A DNA stretch of 64,000 nucleotides, from positions 69,231 to 133,230 of the forward strand of contig NZ_AQWL01000002.1 in the NCBI RefSeq assembly GCF_000376425.1. The letters are read 5' to 3'. This stretch comes from Thiobacillus denitrificans DSM 12475 (GTDB taxonomy: Bacteria > Pseudomonadota > Gammaproteobacteria > Burkholderiales > Thiobacillaceae). A program made the translations under genes and the position numbers. Below are positions 53,048 to 59,561 of this stretch, one piece after another; positions within the stretch are counted from its first letter, which is position 1; the number at the start of each line of letters is the position of its first letter. The notes under the pieces were generated by a model. The model did not search any database, had not been told where the DNA came from, and saw only the letters and a list, made by a program, of their open reading frames with translations.

Positions 53048-54145
53048 TCACGCCGGAGACGGGAGCGAAACCCCGGCACCCTCACGGGCTGCCGGCGCTC
53101 CCTGCGCATCATTTAGCTTGGGTTCAGAGCGGCTTTCAAAAACAGGCTGACGATAGGGGTCAAAGTAGAGGCCGGCGGCTCGTTGGCGGCATTGTTCGTC
53201 CGGGATCCATAGCGGGGTTTGCTGTTGGGTGAAGCAAGTGCACTTTTTGGTGTTGGCGATGCAGCCTTGAATCTCGGGTACGACGACTGGAGGGGTCGCA
53301 GACGCGTATAGCGGGGCGCTGAGGGGGTTATGTGGGTCGGAAGGGGTCAAGGCCTCAATCAATGGCATTTTCCTGGCCAGGGTCAATTCCGAGAGCCTCG
53401 CCGGCGAGGGCGCCCGAGCCTCCGCGCCGGAGCGCGGCGGCAGGTCGCCCTCTTGCACGGCGGCATGGGTTTTGTCGGGGCTGGTGTATTTATCGAAGAT
53501 GCCGAAGACCTTGGTGCTTTGGTAGGCAAGCAGGGCAAGTGCAAGGCCAGCATAGATGAAAAGCTGATTCACCCTGAACTTGTTTTTGGTGTGGGCCTCG
53601 GCGGATTTGTATTTGCTGAAGGCTTCCTTGGGTGGGGAGAATTTGCGCTTGGCGGCATCGGCTCTGTCGAGGCGCGATTCGCCGTCCGCGATGTGCGGCC
53701 ACTCGTAGAGGTATCGGCCGAGCAGACCATCACGGATGTGGATATGCCGCCCCACCAGTTCACGGACGTTGGTGTCGATCAGCTTGGGCTTTTGGGTCAA
53801 GAGGATGATGTCAAGGCCAGTATGTCGGTGTGTTTCAAGTGCAGCAACGTAGGGCGGGACTTTGGAGGCAGAAGCCCGAGGACGATAAACACGCTGGCAT
53901 TCGTCAACAATCAGGATCGAGTTCGGGGGGAAAGTGAAGTAAGCCAGTTCGAGCGTCGAGTCCTCGGGCGAGGGGCGCATTTCCGTCCACTCAGTGACCG
54001 GCGGCGCGACAATGTGTTCGATCTTGAGCGATGGGACACCCATAACGAATAAAGGCCTTTCGGCCTTTTTTTCGTACTCCATGAGCATGGAAACAAGGAG
54101 GGCAGTTTTGCCCCTGCCGGGAATGCCAGTGATAAGGGTAATCAC
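53048..54145 (-). CDS. zot: Zot-domain phage assembly protein (pI)
   Basis: 365 residues from a GTG at 54145. Walker A is GIPGRGKTALL near the N-terminus, and the Walker B-like SILIVDECQRVYRPR follows. A membrane helix lies at about 190-212 (QLFIYAGLALALLAYQS), with a periplasmic tail after it. The Zot ATPase extrudes filamentous phage through the envelope. Its start overlaps the upstream gene (GTGA). Confidence 0.9.
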   Translation of the reverse strand: MITLITGIPGRGKTALLVSMLMEYEKKAERPLFVMGVPSLKIEHIVAPPVTEWTEMRPSPEDSTLELAYFTFPPNSILIVDECQRVYRPRASASKVPPYVAALETHRHTGLDIILLTQKPKLIDTNVRELVGRHIHIRDGLLGRYLYEWPHIADGESRLDRADAAKRKFSPPKEAFSKYKSAEAHTKNKFRVNQLFIYAGLALALLAYQSTKVFGIFDKYTSPDKTHAAVQEGDLPPRSGAEARAPSPARLSELTLARKMPLIEALTPSDPHNPLSAPLYASATPPVVVPEIQGCIANTKKCTCFTQQQTPLWIPDEQCRQRAAGLYFDPYRQPVFESRSEPKLNDAQGAPAAREGAGVSLPSPA

Positions 54146-54414
54146 GATTTGCTCCAGGCGGTGAGTTGGGTCATGGCGAGTTTGGTCGTGATCGCCGCGA
54201 GGATGATTCCGACCAGCTGCTGGAAACCGAAAAGCGCGGCCAGTTGAGCGCCAGCCGCAGCAAGTCCGCCGACAGACGAAATAATATGATCCGTGATCTG
54301 CTGAAGGATCAACGAAAGCCCGGTGTAGGTGACGACAGACAGGCCGAGAGCGACAAAAACGCGACGGGCGAGAGGCAGTGCAGAGGCAAGGAGGAAGGCG
54401 AAGAAATTAGCCAT
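54142..54414 (-). CDS. Minor coat protein pVI-like (DUF2523 type)
   Basis: 90 residues from ATG 54414. Three hydrophobic segments (FFAFLLASALPLARRVFVAL, TYTGLSLILQQ, LFGFQQLVGIILAAITT) match the pVI-like proteins found between pIII and Zot in inoviruses. A longer GTG start at 54435 would overlap pIII more deeply. Confidence 0.75.
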   Translation of the reverse strand: MANFFAFLLASALPLARRVFVALGLSVVTYTGLSLILQQITDHIISSVGGLAAAGAQLAALFGFQQLVGIILAAITTKLAMTQLTAWSKS

Positions 54415-55684
54415 TATTTGAAGACCTCGGGACACCGAAAATAATAAAAGCGGCCGTCAGATAAGCAACTGCGACAACGATGGGTTTCAGGCCGCTGGCG
54501 TAGGTGCAGGCGGAGTCATAGGCAACCGGGATCGACTGACCGAAAGCGGATATCGTCATCGGCGCAGGACACACAGCATTTGACGGGATAGCCAGCGGTG
54601 AAAAACTGAGAGCGACGGAGGCGTGTGGCAGAGCGTCACCATCAACAGGACTGCCGAGAGGCGTACAGCCAAGCGTGTTTGGGTATTTGTCGCATTGAGT
54701 AGGTTGCTCGGTCTGCTCGGTGGTGTCCTCAGGCGTTGGATTAGCGATCGGCTCCCCAGTTGGCGAAGTTAAGGGCTGGTCGTAAGTGTCAACCGTGACC
54801 TGTCCGTTGGAAGCTGGCGAGATACGCGCACGCGGTTCAGCGGTAGAGCCGTCCGGGCGAGTGTAGGGGTCACCGATAGGAACATCGGCAGGCTCAAAAA
54901 CGGGATCGTCAACCGGGACACCAACTTGCGGGGCCAGCTCACGCTGCACTTCCGGAGAGGGATCGGGGAGGGCATTAAAATCGTCGGCGGTTGCTGGTCT
55001 GGTCTCGGCTTGCGGTGCGCATGACGACGTGCCTGGAGTATTGGCATAACCAGATGGGCAGGTGCCATAGGGCTGATATTGAGGGGGAATCCAACCACTA
55101 GGATTCCCCGGTTCGTCGGCCCCGGCATATGCTCCTTTGACCTGATTGTCTGTTTTGCCCATAGCCACGCAGTAACGCTCGGAAACGCCGAGCGGCGCGA
55201 AATTTACAGCGCACTCCTGCATCGACGCGTCACAGTAACAGCCAGTATTCGGACACGATCTGCAGCCCTTGACATTGGCATCAACCGGCATGACGACAGG
55301 CACATTAGGGCCAGTACCCCCGTTTGGATCGGTATAGGCCCAGCCGCCAACCTCGTCAGAGTGAAGACCAGCATCACCGGCCCAGCCAAGCAGGCTGACA
55401 CCTAGAAGCCAAGGATTGGCAAAGAGGGACGACTTAGCAGCCTGCGCAGCAGTGGACGCAGGCGGGATGTAACCGGGGATAGGAACGGCCTTGCCGTTGA
55501 CAAAAACAGAGCCGGTAGCGGAGAAGTTCGGCCCGACCAAGGAGGGCATGGCGATGGGCTTGTAGGTGCCACCCGCGAGACCTTCGACCGATGGGGTCAT
55601 AGTGATGGCGGCTTTCGCGGCAGTCGGCAGAAGCAGAGCCGCAGCAATGAACAGGCCGACGAAGAAGGCAGCAAGGTTTTTCAT
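54407..55684 (-). CDS. Receptor-binding (pIII-like) protein of the phage tip
   Basis: 425 residues from ATG 55684. A signal peptide ends near KAAITM. A long variable region rich in Pro, Thr and Gln (about 290-345, PTPEDTTEQTEQPTQ) precedes a C-terminal membrane anchor (LKPIVVAVAYLTAAFIIFGV). Several cysteine pairs (CRSCPNTGCYCD) stabilise the adsorption part. It binds the host pilus or receptor and caps the virion. Confidence 0.8.
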   Translation of the reverse strand: MKNLAAFFVGLFIAAALLLPTAAKAAITMTPSVEGLAGGTYKPIAMPSLVGPNFSATGSVFVNGKAVPIPGYIPPASTAAQAAKSSLFANPWLLGVSLLGWAGDAGLHSDEVGGWAYTDPNGGTGPNVPVVMPVDANVKGCRSCPNTGCYCDASMQECAVNFAPLGVSERYCVAMGKTDNQVKGAYAGADEPGNPSGWIPPQYQPYGTCPSGYANTPGTSSCAPQAETRPATADDFNALPDPSPEVQRELAPQVGVPVDDPVFEPADVPIGDPYTRPDGSTAEPRARISPASNGQVTVDTYDQPLTSPTGEPIANPTPEDTTEQTEQPTQCDKYPNTLGCTPLGSPVDGDALPHASVALSFSPLAIPSNAVCPAPMTISAFGQSIPVAYDSACTYASGLKPIVVAVAYLTAAFIIFGVPRSSNNG

Positions 55685-55755
55685 CGCGTGGCAATCGCGG
55701 CAGGCAGGACGACAAGAAGAAAACCGACCCATGTAAGGAAATCGAGCGGCATCAT
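55681..55755 (-). CDS. Tiny membrane protein of the phage (minor coat candidate)
   Basis: 24 residues, MMPLDFLTWVGFLLVVLPAA then IATR, a single membrane helix. GGAGG lies eight bases before the ATG. Its start overlaps the stop of the 55752-56060 gene and its stop overlaps the pIII start (ATGA), so it is translationally coupled. Its size and location match the pVII/pIX class of minor coat proteins. Confidence 0.65.
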   Translation of the reverse strand: MMPLDFLTWVGFLLVVLPAAIATR

Positions 55756-56060
55756 CGGTAGGGCCTCCGGATAACGTAGACAACCACCATTGCAGCGGCA
55801 ACGGCCCAGCCTAGCTGCATGCCGTCAAAAAAACCTTCGGTGGTGTCGCAGGTTGAAAATGTGGGGACAGGAGCGGCAACGCTGGAAACCAGAACGCCGC
55901 CCTGATAGGTTTCATGCGTCCAGCCCGATGCCGATTTGGTGAACGTGCTGATAAATGCGGGATTGCCCGCTGAGTGAGTTGGAAGCGCGTTTCCGTAATA
56001 GGCATCGGTGGACGCGGCCACATCGACGCACTGGCCCGCGACAATGTGACCGGCAGACAT
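55752..56060 (-). CDS. Phage virion-associated protein with C-terminal membrane anchor
   Basis: 102 residues, not named. The N-terminal two-thirds is polar with two cysteines (GQCVDVAAS, FSTCDTTEG), followed by a membrane helix (LGWAVAAAMVVVYVI) and a basic end RRPYR. It starts in a TAAATG junction with the major coat gene. Probably a minor coat component. Confidence 0.6.
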   Translation of the reverse strand: MSAGHIVAGQCVDVAASTDAYYGNALPTHSAGNPAFISTFTKSASGWTHETYQGGVLVSSVAAPVPTFSTCDTTEGFFDGMQLGWAVAAAMVVVYVIRRPYR

Positions 56061-56312
56061 TTAGCCCGCCTTGCGCTTGATGTACAGGACGATGCCGACG
56101 GCGACAGCGAAAACCAGCAGGCCGCCTGCGATTTCCTTGCCGTCAGCAGTGCCATCGGTGATGGCGGTAGTAATCAAGGGATCGACAGCAGCCATTGCAT
56201 TGCCTGCCATCACCGACAGGCCGGTACCGACGGCAACGACTTTGCCGGTAACACTGTCGATGACGACGGATGCGCGGCGCTTGGTGGCTTGGTAGAGGTC
56301 TTGAAACTTCAT
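56061..56312 (-). CDS. Major coat protein (pVIII-like)
   Basis: 83 residues. A signal-like N-terminus ends near NAMAAVDP, leaving a mature peptide of about 42 residues: acidic DPLITTAITDGTADGKEI, a membrane helix (AGGLLVFAVAVGIVLYI) and a basic KRKAG tail. This is the classic filamentous major coat layout. Confidence 0.85.
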   Translation of the reverse strand: MKFQDLYQATKRRASVVIDSVTGKVVAVGTGLSVMAGNAMAAVDPLITTAITDGTADGKEIAGGLLVFAVAVGIVLYIKRKAG

Positions 56313-56337
56313 GGTATTGCTCCTAAAAAAGTGCTGG

Positions 56338-56547
56338 CTAGGCGAAGGTTGAGACCTTCCGGGAGCCATCCGGGAGGTTTTTTTCCGCAGGAGCGGAAGG
56401 CGAAAAGAGGTCATTCTGGCGCTGCATGAAGATACGTTTGGCGATCTTGGCGGCACGCATGATGCGGGCCTGTTCGATTTGAGCAGGGGTAGCGTCAGGC
56501 TTCATGATCTTGGCCCATTGCTTTACAAGGAGAGGATGGCCGTACAT
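56338..56547 (-). CDS. Small basic phage protein of unknown function
   Basis: 69 residues, helical and basic (QARIMRAAKIAKRIFMQRQ), without a membrane segment. Its ATG overlaps the stop of the replication gene (56547). It may regulate replication or packaging. Confidence 0.55.
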   Translation of the reverse strand: MYGHPLLVKQWAKIMKPDATPAQIEQARIMRAAKIAKRIFMQRQNDLFSPSAPAEKNLPDGSRKVSTFA

Positions 56548-57560
56548 CAGGCAGCCTTTGCATCAAGGCTGTACCAGTCAGGCACAGAAAGCGGTTCAAG
56601 TTCGATGAAGCGAACCTTGACAGGGAAGCGCTCGATGTTGCGAGGTGCGAGGATATCGATGCCGCATTCGCGCAGTACCTTGGCATGGCGAAAGAGAGTG
56701 GCGCGCGAAGCCATTTCTCGCATGTCTTGGCCAGCGAGCCAGGCAGCAGCATAGACACGGCTTTTCTGTGGGATCGCATCGAGGATGTCGTCATCGCCAG
56801 AACAGTCAGCACGCTTGAAAGGCTCGATCTGCGCTTCGTACAGCTCTTCAAGTTTTGCATCGGTGATGTTGGCCAAATCGTTCAGGCCCAGCTCAGAAAG
56901 CAGCCGTTTTTTGAGTTCGATTTCCACGCGCACAACTCCTTGGTTCTTGAGCCACGACACCAGTTCGTCATCCGAACCACCCCCGTGCTTAATCATTTCC
57001 AGATGCTTGATGTAAGCTTTCAGCATGTGCCGTGTATTGGCCCACCAGACCGATTCATCACCGCACTGACCACGTTTCATGCGGGCGATGCTTCGAGCAC
57101 CAAGCCAGCGGATGAAAGCGCGGGCTGAACTTTCCGAGCCTGTTTTGTAATTCCGGGTAATGTCCAAACGCGATATGACGCAACCCCGCCGGGATTGTGG
57201 AAGCGCGAAGGGGCCAGGCGTTGACCTGTCAGAAGTTGCAGCTGTGAATGGTGGGAGGCCAAGCTCCACCAGTATTCGGTTACAAGCTGCGATCGTCCCT
57301 TGTAATCCGTGGTTAAAAACGTTGTCTTCGCGAGAAAACCGCCCCGCGTTGCCACTGAGGGATACACGGAAACCATCACATCCAACACGAACGCTCGTGT
57401 CATGGCTTCCGTTAAAGCGTGTGGACTGGTTGCGTTCAAAAACTGGCGCACCATCGGCGGAATAATGGACGGTGATACCCCCTGTGAGGATCGGTAAGCC
57501 CCCGTCCGGATGATGTTGAGAAGCGGTGATCCAATCAATGAAGAGCGAGCCATTCGACAC
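56547..57560 (-). CDS. Phage replication initiation protein (pII-like)
   Basis: 337 residues from GTG 57560; an upstream in-frame TTG at 57587 is possible. It has the features of inovirus Rep proteins: FIDWITASQHH at the N-terminus, VISRLDITRNYKTGS in the middle and VRVEIELKKRLL near the active region. It nicks the origin to start rolling-circle replication. A terminator-like hairpin separates it from the ssDNA-binding gene. Confidence 0.8.
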   Translation of the reverse strand: MSNGSLFIDWITASQHHPDGGLPILTGGITVHYSADGAPVFERNQSTRFNGSHDTSVRVGCDGFRVSLSGNAGRFSREDNVFNHGLQGTIAACNRILVELGLPPFTAATSDRSTPGPFALPQSRRGCVISRLDITRNYKTGSESSARAFIRWLGARSIARMKRGQCGDESVWWANTRHMLKAYIKHLEMIKHGGGSDDELVSWLKNQGVVRVEIELKKRLLSELGLNDLANITDAKLEELYEAQIEPFKRADCSGDDDILDAIPQKSRVYAAAWLAGQDMREMASRATLFRHAKVLRECGIDILAPRNIERFPVKVRFIELEPLSVPDWYSLDAKAA

Positions 57561-57589
57561 CCCTGTTTCCCCTGTCTCGAGTCTCAAAA

Positions 57590-57606
57590 AGTCTCAAAAT
57601 GAGACT
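57590..57606 (-). terminator. Hairpin between ssDNA-binding and replication genes
   Basis: AGTCTCA pairs with TGAGACT around AAA. On the minus strand the stem is followed by TTTT. The neighbouring inverted repeat at 57608-57631 (AACGG, CTAGT, then ACTAG, CCGTT) adds structure, so the segment may be the phage origin or an attenuator. Confidence 0.45.
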
Positions 57607-57644
57607 GAACGGACTAGTGTTACTAGCCGTTCGACCAAAAACCA

Positions 57645-57947
57645 TTACGCCGACTTGGCTACTTGAAGGCCCGGAACTACGCCGACAACGTAGGACTCAA
57701 ATTTGCCCATCCGGGCACGCTGGCCGATTTCAAGGTCGACGACGGCGGGAAACTGGATCTTGCTGAACTGCTCGATGCAGGCAGAGTCGAGCGGCATTTC
57801 GGTGACCTCGTAGCCATAACCGGCTGCAGTCACTTTTTCGTTTTGGAAGGATTCGATCTTGGTCTGGATGAGAGCTGCAGACATATCCCAGGGGTTGCCG
57901 TCCTTGATGCCTTTGAGAACCTTTACGCCGAGAACTTGCATTTTCAT
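57645..57947 (-). CDS. Phage ssDNA-binding protein (pV-like)
   Basis: 100 residues from ATG 57947. Small and beta-rich (MKMQVLGVKVLKGI, YGYEVTEMPLD, IQFPAVVDLEIGQRARMGK), the size and position of filamentous-phage single-strand-binding proteins. It would coat the viral strand before assembly. It is the first gene leftward from the operator region. Confidence 0.65.
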   Translation of the reverse strand: MKMQVLGVKVLKGIKDGNPWDMSAALIQTKIESFQNEKVTAAGYGYEVTEMPLDSACIEQFSKIQFPAVVDLEIGQRARMGKFESYVVGVVPGLQVAKSA

Positions 57948-57974
57948 GGTGGGTTTCCTTGTCGGTTGGGTTAT

Positions 57975-57992
57975 AGCTATCAGTAGATAGCT
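57975..57992. promoter_or_regulatory. Phage operator 1
   Basis: AGCTATCAGTAGATAGCT is a nearly perfect inverted repeat (CTATC-N4-GATAG core) between the divergent ssDNA-binding and repressor-like genes. A second copy begins exactly 30 bases later. Confidence 0.7.
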
Positions 57993-58004
57993 GTGCCGTT
58001 GTAA

Positions 58005-58022
58005 AGCTATCAGCCGATAGTT
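58005..58022. promoter_or_regulatory. Phage operator 2
   Basis: AGCTATCAGCCGATAGTT repeats the CTATC-N4-GATAG core of operator 1, 30 bases away (three helical turns). It probably binds the repressor encoded at 58075. Confidence 0.7.
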
Positions 58023-58074
58023 GTCAAGTGTTAGCGAACAGCCGATCATGGGCTGATCGAAACAGGAGCTAGAT

Positions 58075-58428
58075 ATGAAAACCCTCGAATACCTCGATGC
58101 AGTAAAGAAAAAGCAGGGACTAACGTCGGATTACCAGCTGGCAAAGTTGCTCGGGCTGGAAACATCCAACATGACGATGTACAGAAAGCAGCGACGCGTC
58201 ATGGACGATTACATTGCGGCGCTTGTAGCCGAATTGCTGGAAATCGATCAGATGGAGTTAATCGCTCAAGCGAACGCCGAAAGGGAAAAAGACCCGAACA
58301 AGCGAGCATTTTGGGAAAGGAAAGCGAAAACGGCCCGCGAGAATCGCGAGCCGTTGGATGTATTGGTGGCCAGGGGCGGAATCGAACCGTCGACACGCGG
58401 ATTTTCAATCCGCTGCTCTACCAACTGA
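58075..58428 (+). CDS. Repressor-like phage regulator running into attR
   Basis: 117 residues. The N-terminal 50 residues carry a helix-turn-helix (SDYQLAKLLGLETSNMTMYRK) of the small phage-regulator type. The reading frame continues through attR into tRNA-Phe, so the last residues (GGIEPSTRGFSIRCSTN) are encoded by the antisense of the tRNA. In the excised circle the frame would instead continue into sequence beside attL, changing the C-terminus. It is divergent from the ssDNA-binding gene across two operators. Confidence 0.72.
   Translation: MKTLEYLDAVKKKQGLTSDYQLAKLLGLETSNMTMYRKQRRVMDDYIAALVAELLEIDQMELIAQANAEREKDPNKRAFWERKAKTARENREPLDVLVARGGIEPSTRGFSIRCSTN
58364..58408 (-). repeat. attR, 3' half of tRNA-Phe
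   Basis: 45-base copy identical to 51397-51441 and forming the 3' half of the intact tRNA-Phe. It marks the right end of the prophage. Confidence 0.92.
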
Positions 58429-58439
58429 GCTACCTGGCC
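58364..58439 (-). tRNA. tRNA-Phe (GAA)
   Basis: 76 bases with encoded CCA. The acceptor stem GGCCAGG pairs with CCTGGCC, the D arm is AGCTCAGTTGGTAGAGC, and the anticodon loop TTGAAAA gives GAA. The T arm holds GGTTCGATTCC. It is kept intact by the attR side of the prophage. Confidence 0.97.
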
Positions 58440-58507
58440 AAAAGAGGCCGCAATTTAACCGGTTTGCCCCCTTCTCGTCAAGGAAAAGCCGTGCCGATCC
58501 AGGCTTT

Positions 58508-58807
58508 TCAGCAGGCCACCCCATGCAGGCTGCACAGGTGGCGTTTGACGACGGCCAGCACGATCCACAGCCAGAACAGCAGGAAGAAAGCGAGCATGGG
58601 AATGTGGGCGTCGAGAACGAAGCGCGGGGTGATGAAGCGTACGCTGCGCACCACTGGCGCTGTAACGATGCGCAACACGCGATAGAAGGCGTTCTGTTCG
58701 CGATATTTGCCGGCCAGAACGGCCAGCGCACCTTGTCCGAGCAGGGCGAAGCCGGCGACTTCGACGAGGGTGCGCAGAATTGAAACCAGCAGAATGTCGA
58801 ATGGCAT
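58508..58807 (-). CDS. Small conserved inner-membrane protein
   Basis: 99 residues with two clear membrane helices (VEVAGFALLGQGALAVL and MLAFFLLFWLWIVLAVV) and a basic middle (KYREQNAFYRVLRIV). No function is recognised. Confidence 0.65.
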   Translation of the reverse strand: MPFDILLVSILRTLVEVAGFALLGQGALAVLAGKYREQNAFYRVLRIVTAPVVRSVRFITPRFVLDAHIPMLAFFLLFWLWIVLAVVKRHLCSLHGVAC

Positions 58808-58906
58808 GGCGAGTATTTCCGAGGCGAAGCGGCGATTTTAACGCAGCTTGTCAGGTCGCCGCCTGGCCGTGACAATGCGTGCTGACTTTACTTTGCATTC
58901 GCACCC

Positions 58907-59488
58907 ATGATGAATTTCGACCGTATGCGGCACGGACTGCGGGGCATGTTCTTCAACGCGCTGGGGCAGCGTGAGCGCGCCATCGCTGCGTATCTTGAGG
59001 GCCATCGCGCCGATCCGGCGCACGCCGGCACGCTGCGTACGCTGGGCTGGCTGGAGGCCCAGCAGGAACGCTGGACTGCGGCGGAAGCCTGGTTCGTGCG
59101 CGCGATCGAGATCGAGCCGCACGATGCCCATGCCTGGTTCAACCTCGGTTACGTGCGCGACAAGGGCGGCATGGACGATGCGGCCATCGCCGCTTTTCAG
59201 CAGGCGACCGGATTGAACCCGGACAATGATCGCGCCTGGTACGGATTGGGCATGCTGCACGCGCGGCACGGCCGTCATGCCGACGCCGCCGCGGCGCTGA
59301 CCGAAGCCGGGCGGCTGCAGCCGATGAACGGACTCGCCTGGTACGCGCTGGGCATGGCGTGGCAGCACTGCAACCAGCCGGACAAGGTGGCGGCGGTGAT
59401 CGAGCACACGCTGGTGCACGATCCGCAGACTGCGCAGCGGCTGATCCGTGATACCGGCCGTAGCGACTGCGCACAGCCAGCGGATTGA
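58907..59488 (+). CDS. TPR-repeat protein
   Basis: 193 residues from the first of two adjacent ATGs, without a signal peptide. About four tetratricopeptide units are visible (GTLRTLGWLEAQQERWTAAE, AWFNLGYVRDKGGMDDAAI, AWYGLGMLHARHGRHADAA, AWYALGMAWQHCNQPDKV). Such proteins are protein-binding adaptors. A bidirectional terminator follows. Confidence 0.8.
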   Translation: MMNFDRMRHGLRGMFFNALGQRERAIAAYLEGHRADPAHAGTLRTLGWLEAQQERWTAAEAWFVRAIEIEPHDAHAWFNLGYVRDKGGMDDAAIAAFQQATGLNPDNDRAWYGLGMLHARHGRHADAAAALTEAGRLQPMNGLAWYALGMAWQHCNQPDKVAAVIEHTLVHDPQTAQRLIRDTGRSDCAQPAD

Positions 59489-59500
59489 AAACAGGGACGA

Positions 59501-59529
59501 AAAAAAGCCGGCCACGAGGCCGGCTTTTT
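59501..59529. terminator. Bidirectional intrinsic terminator
   Basis: AAAAAAGCCGGCC-ACGA-GGCCGGC-TTTTT forms a perfect stem with T-runs on both strands, between the convergent TPR and symporter genes. Confidence 0.9.
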
Positions 59530-59561
59530 GGTTGCGCGCCGGGGCGCGCAACAGAGGGTGA

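Larger units (their letters stand above)
51397..58408. mobile_element. Inovirus (filamentous phage) prophage in tRNA-Phe
   Basis: A 45-bp perfect direct repeat bounds the element: 51397-51441 (attL) and 58364-58408 (attR). The repeat equals the 3' part of tRNA-Phe, from the anticodon loop to CCA. Inside are an integrase, Zot, coat and attachment proteins, a replication initiator, a ssDNA-binding protein and a repressor-like gene with operators, in typical inovirus order. About 7 kb fits a filamentous phage. All structural genes look intact. Confidence 0.93.

Noticed and set aside
56350-56384. Hairpin with T-run on the plus strand
   Set aside because: Inside a minus-strand gene and in the wrong orientation to end any phage transcript.
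57580-57606. Repeated AGTCTCAAAA units as a CRISPR-like array
   Set aside because: Only two short copies, better explained as a terminator or phage origin structure; no cas genes are present.
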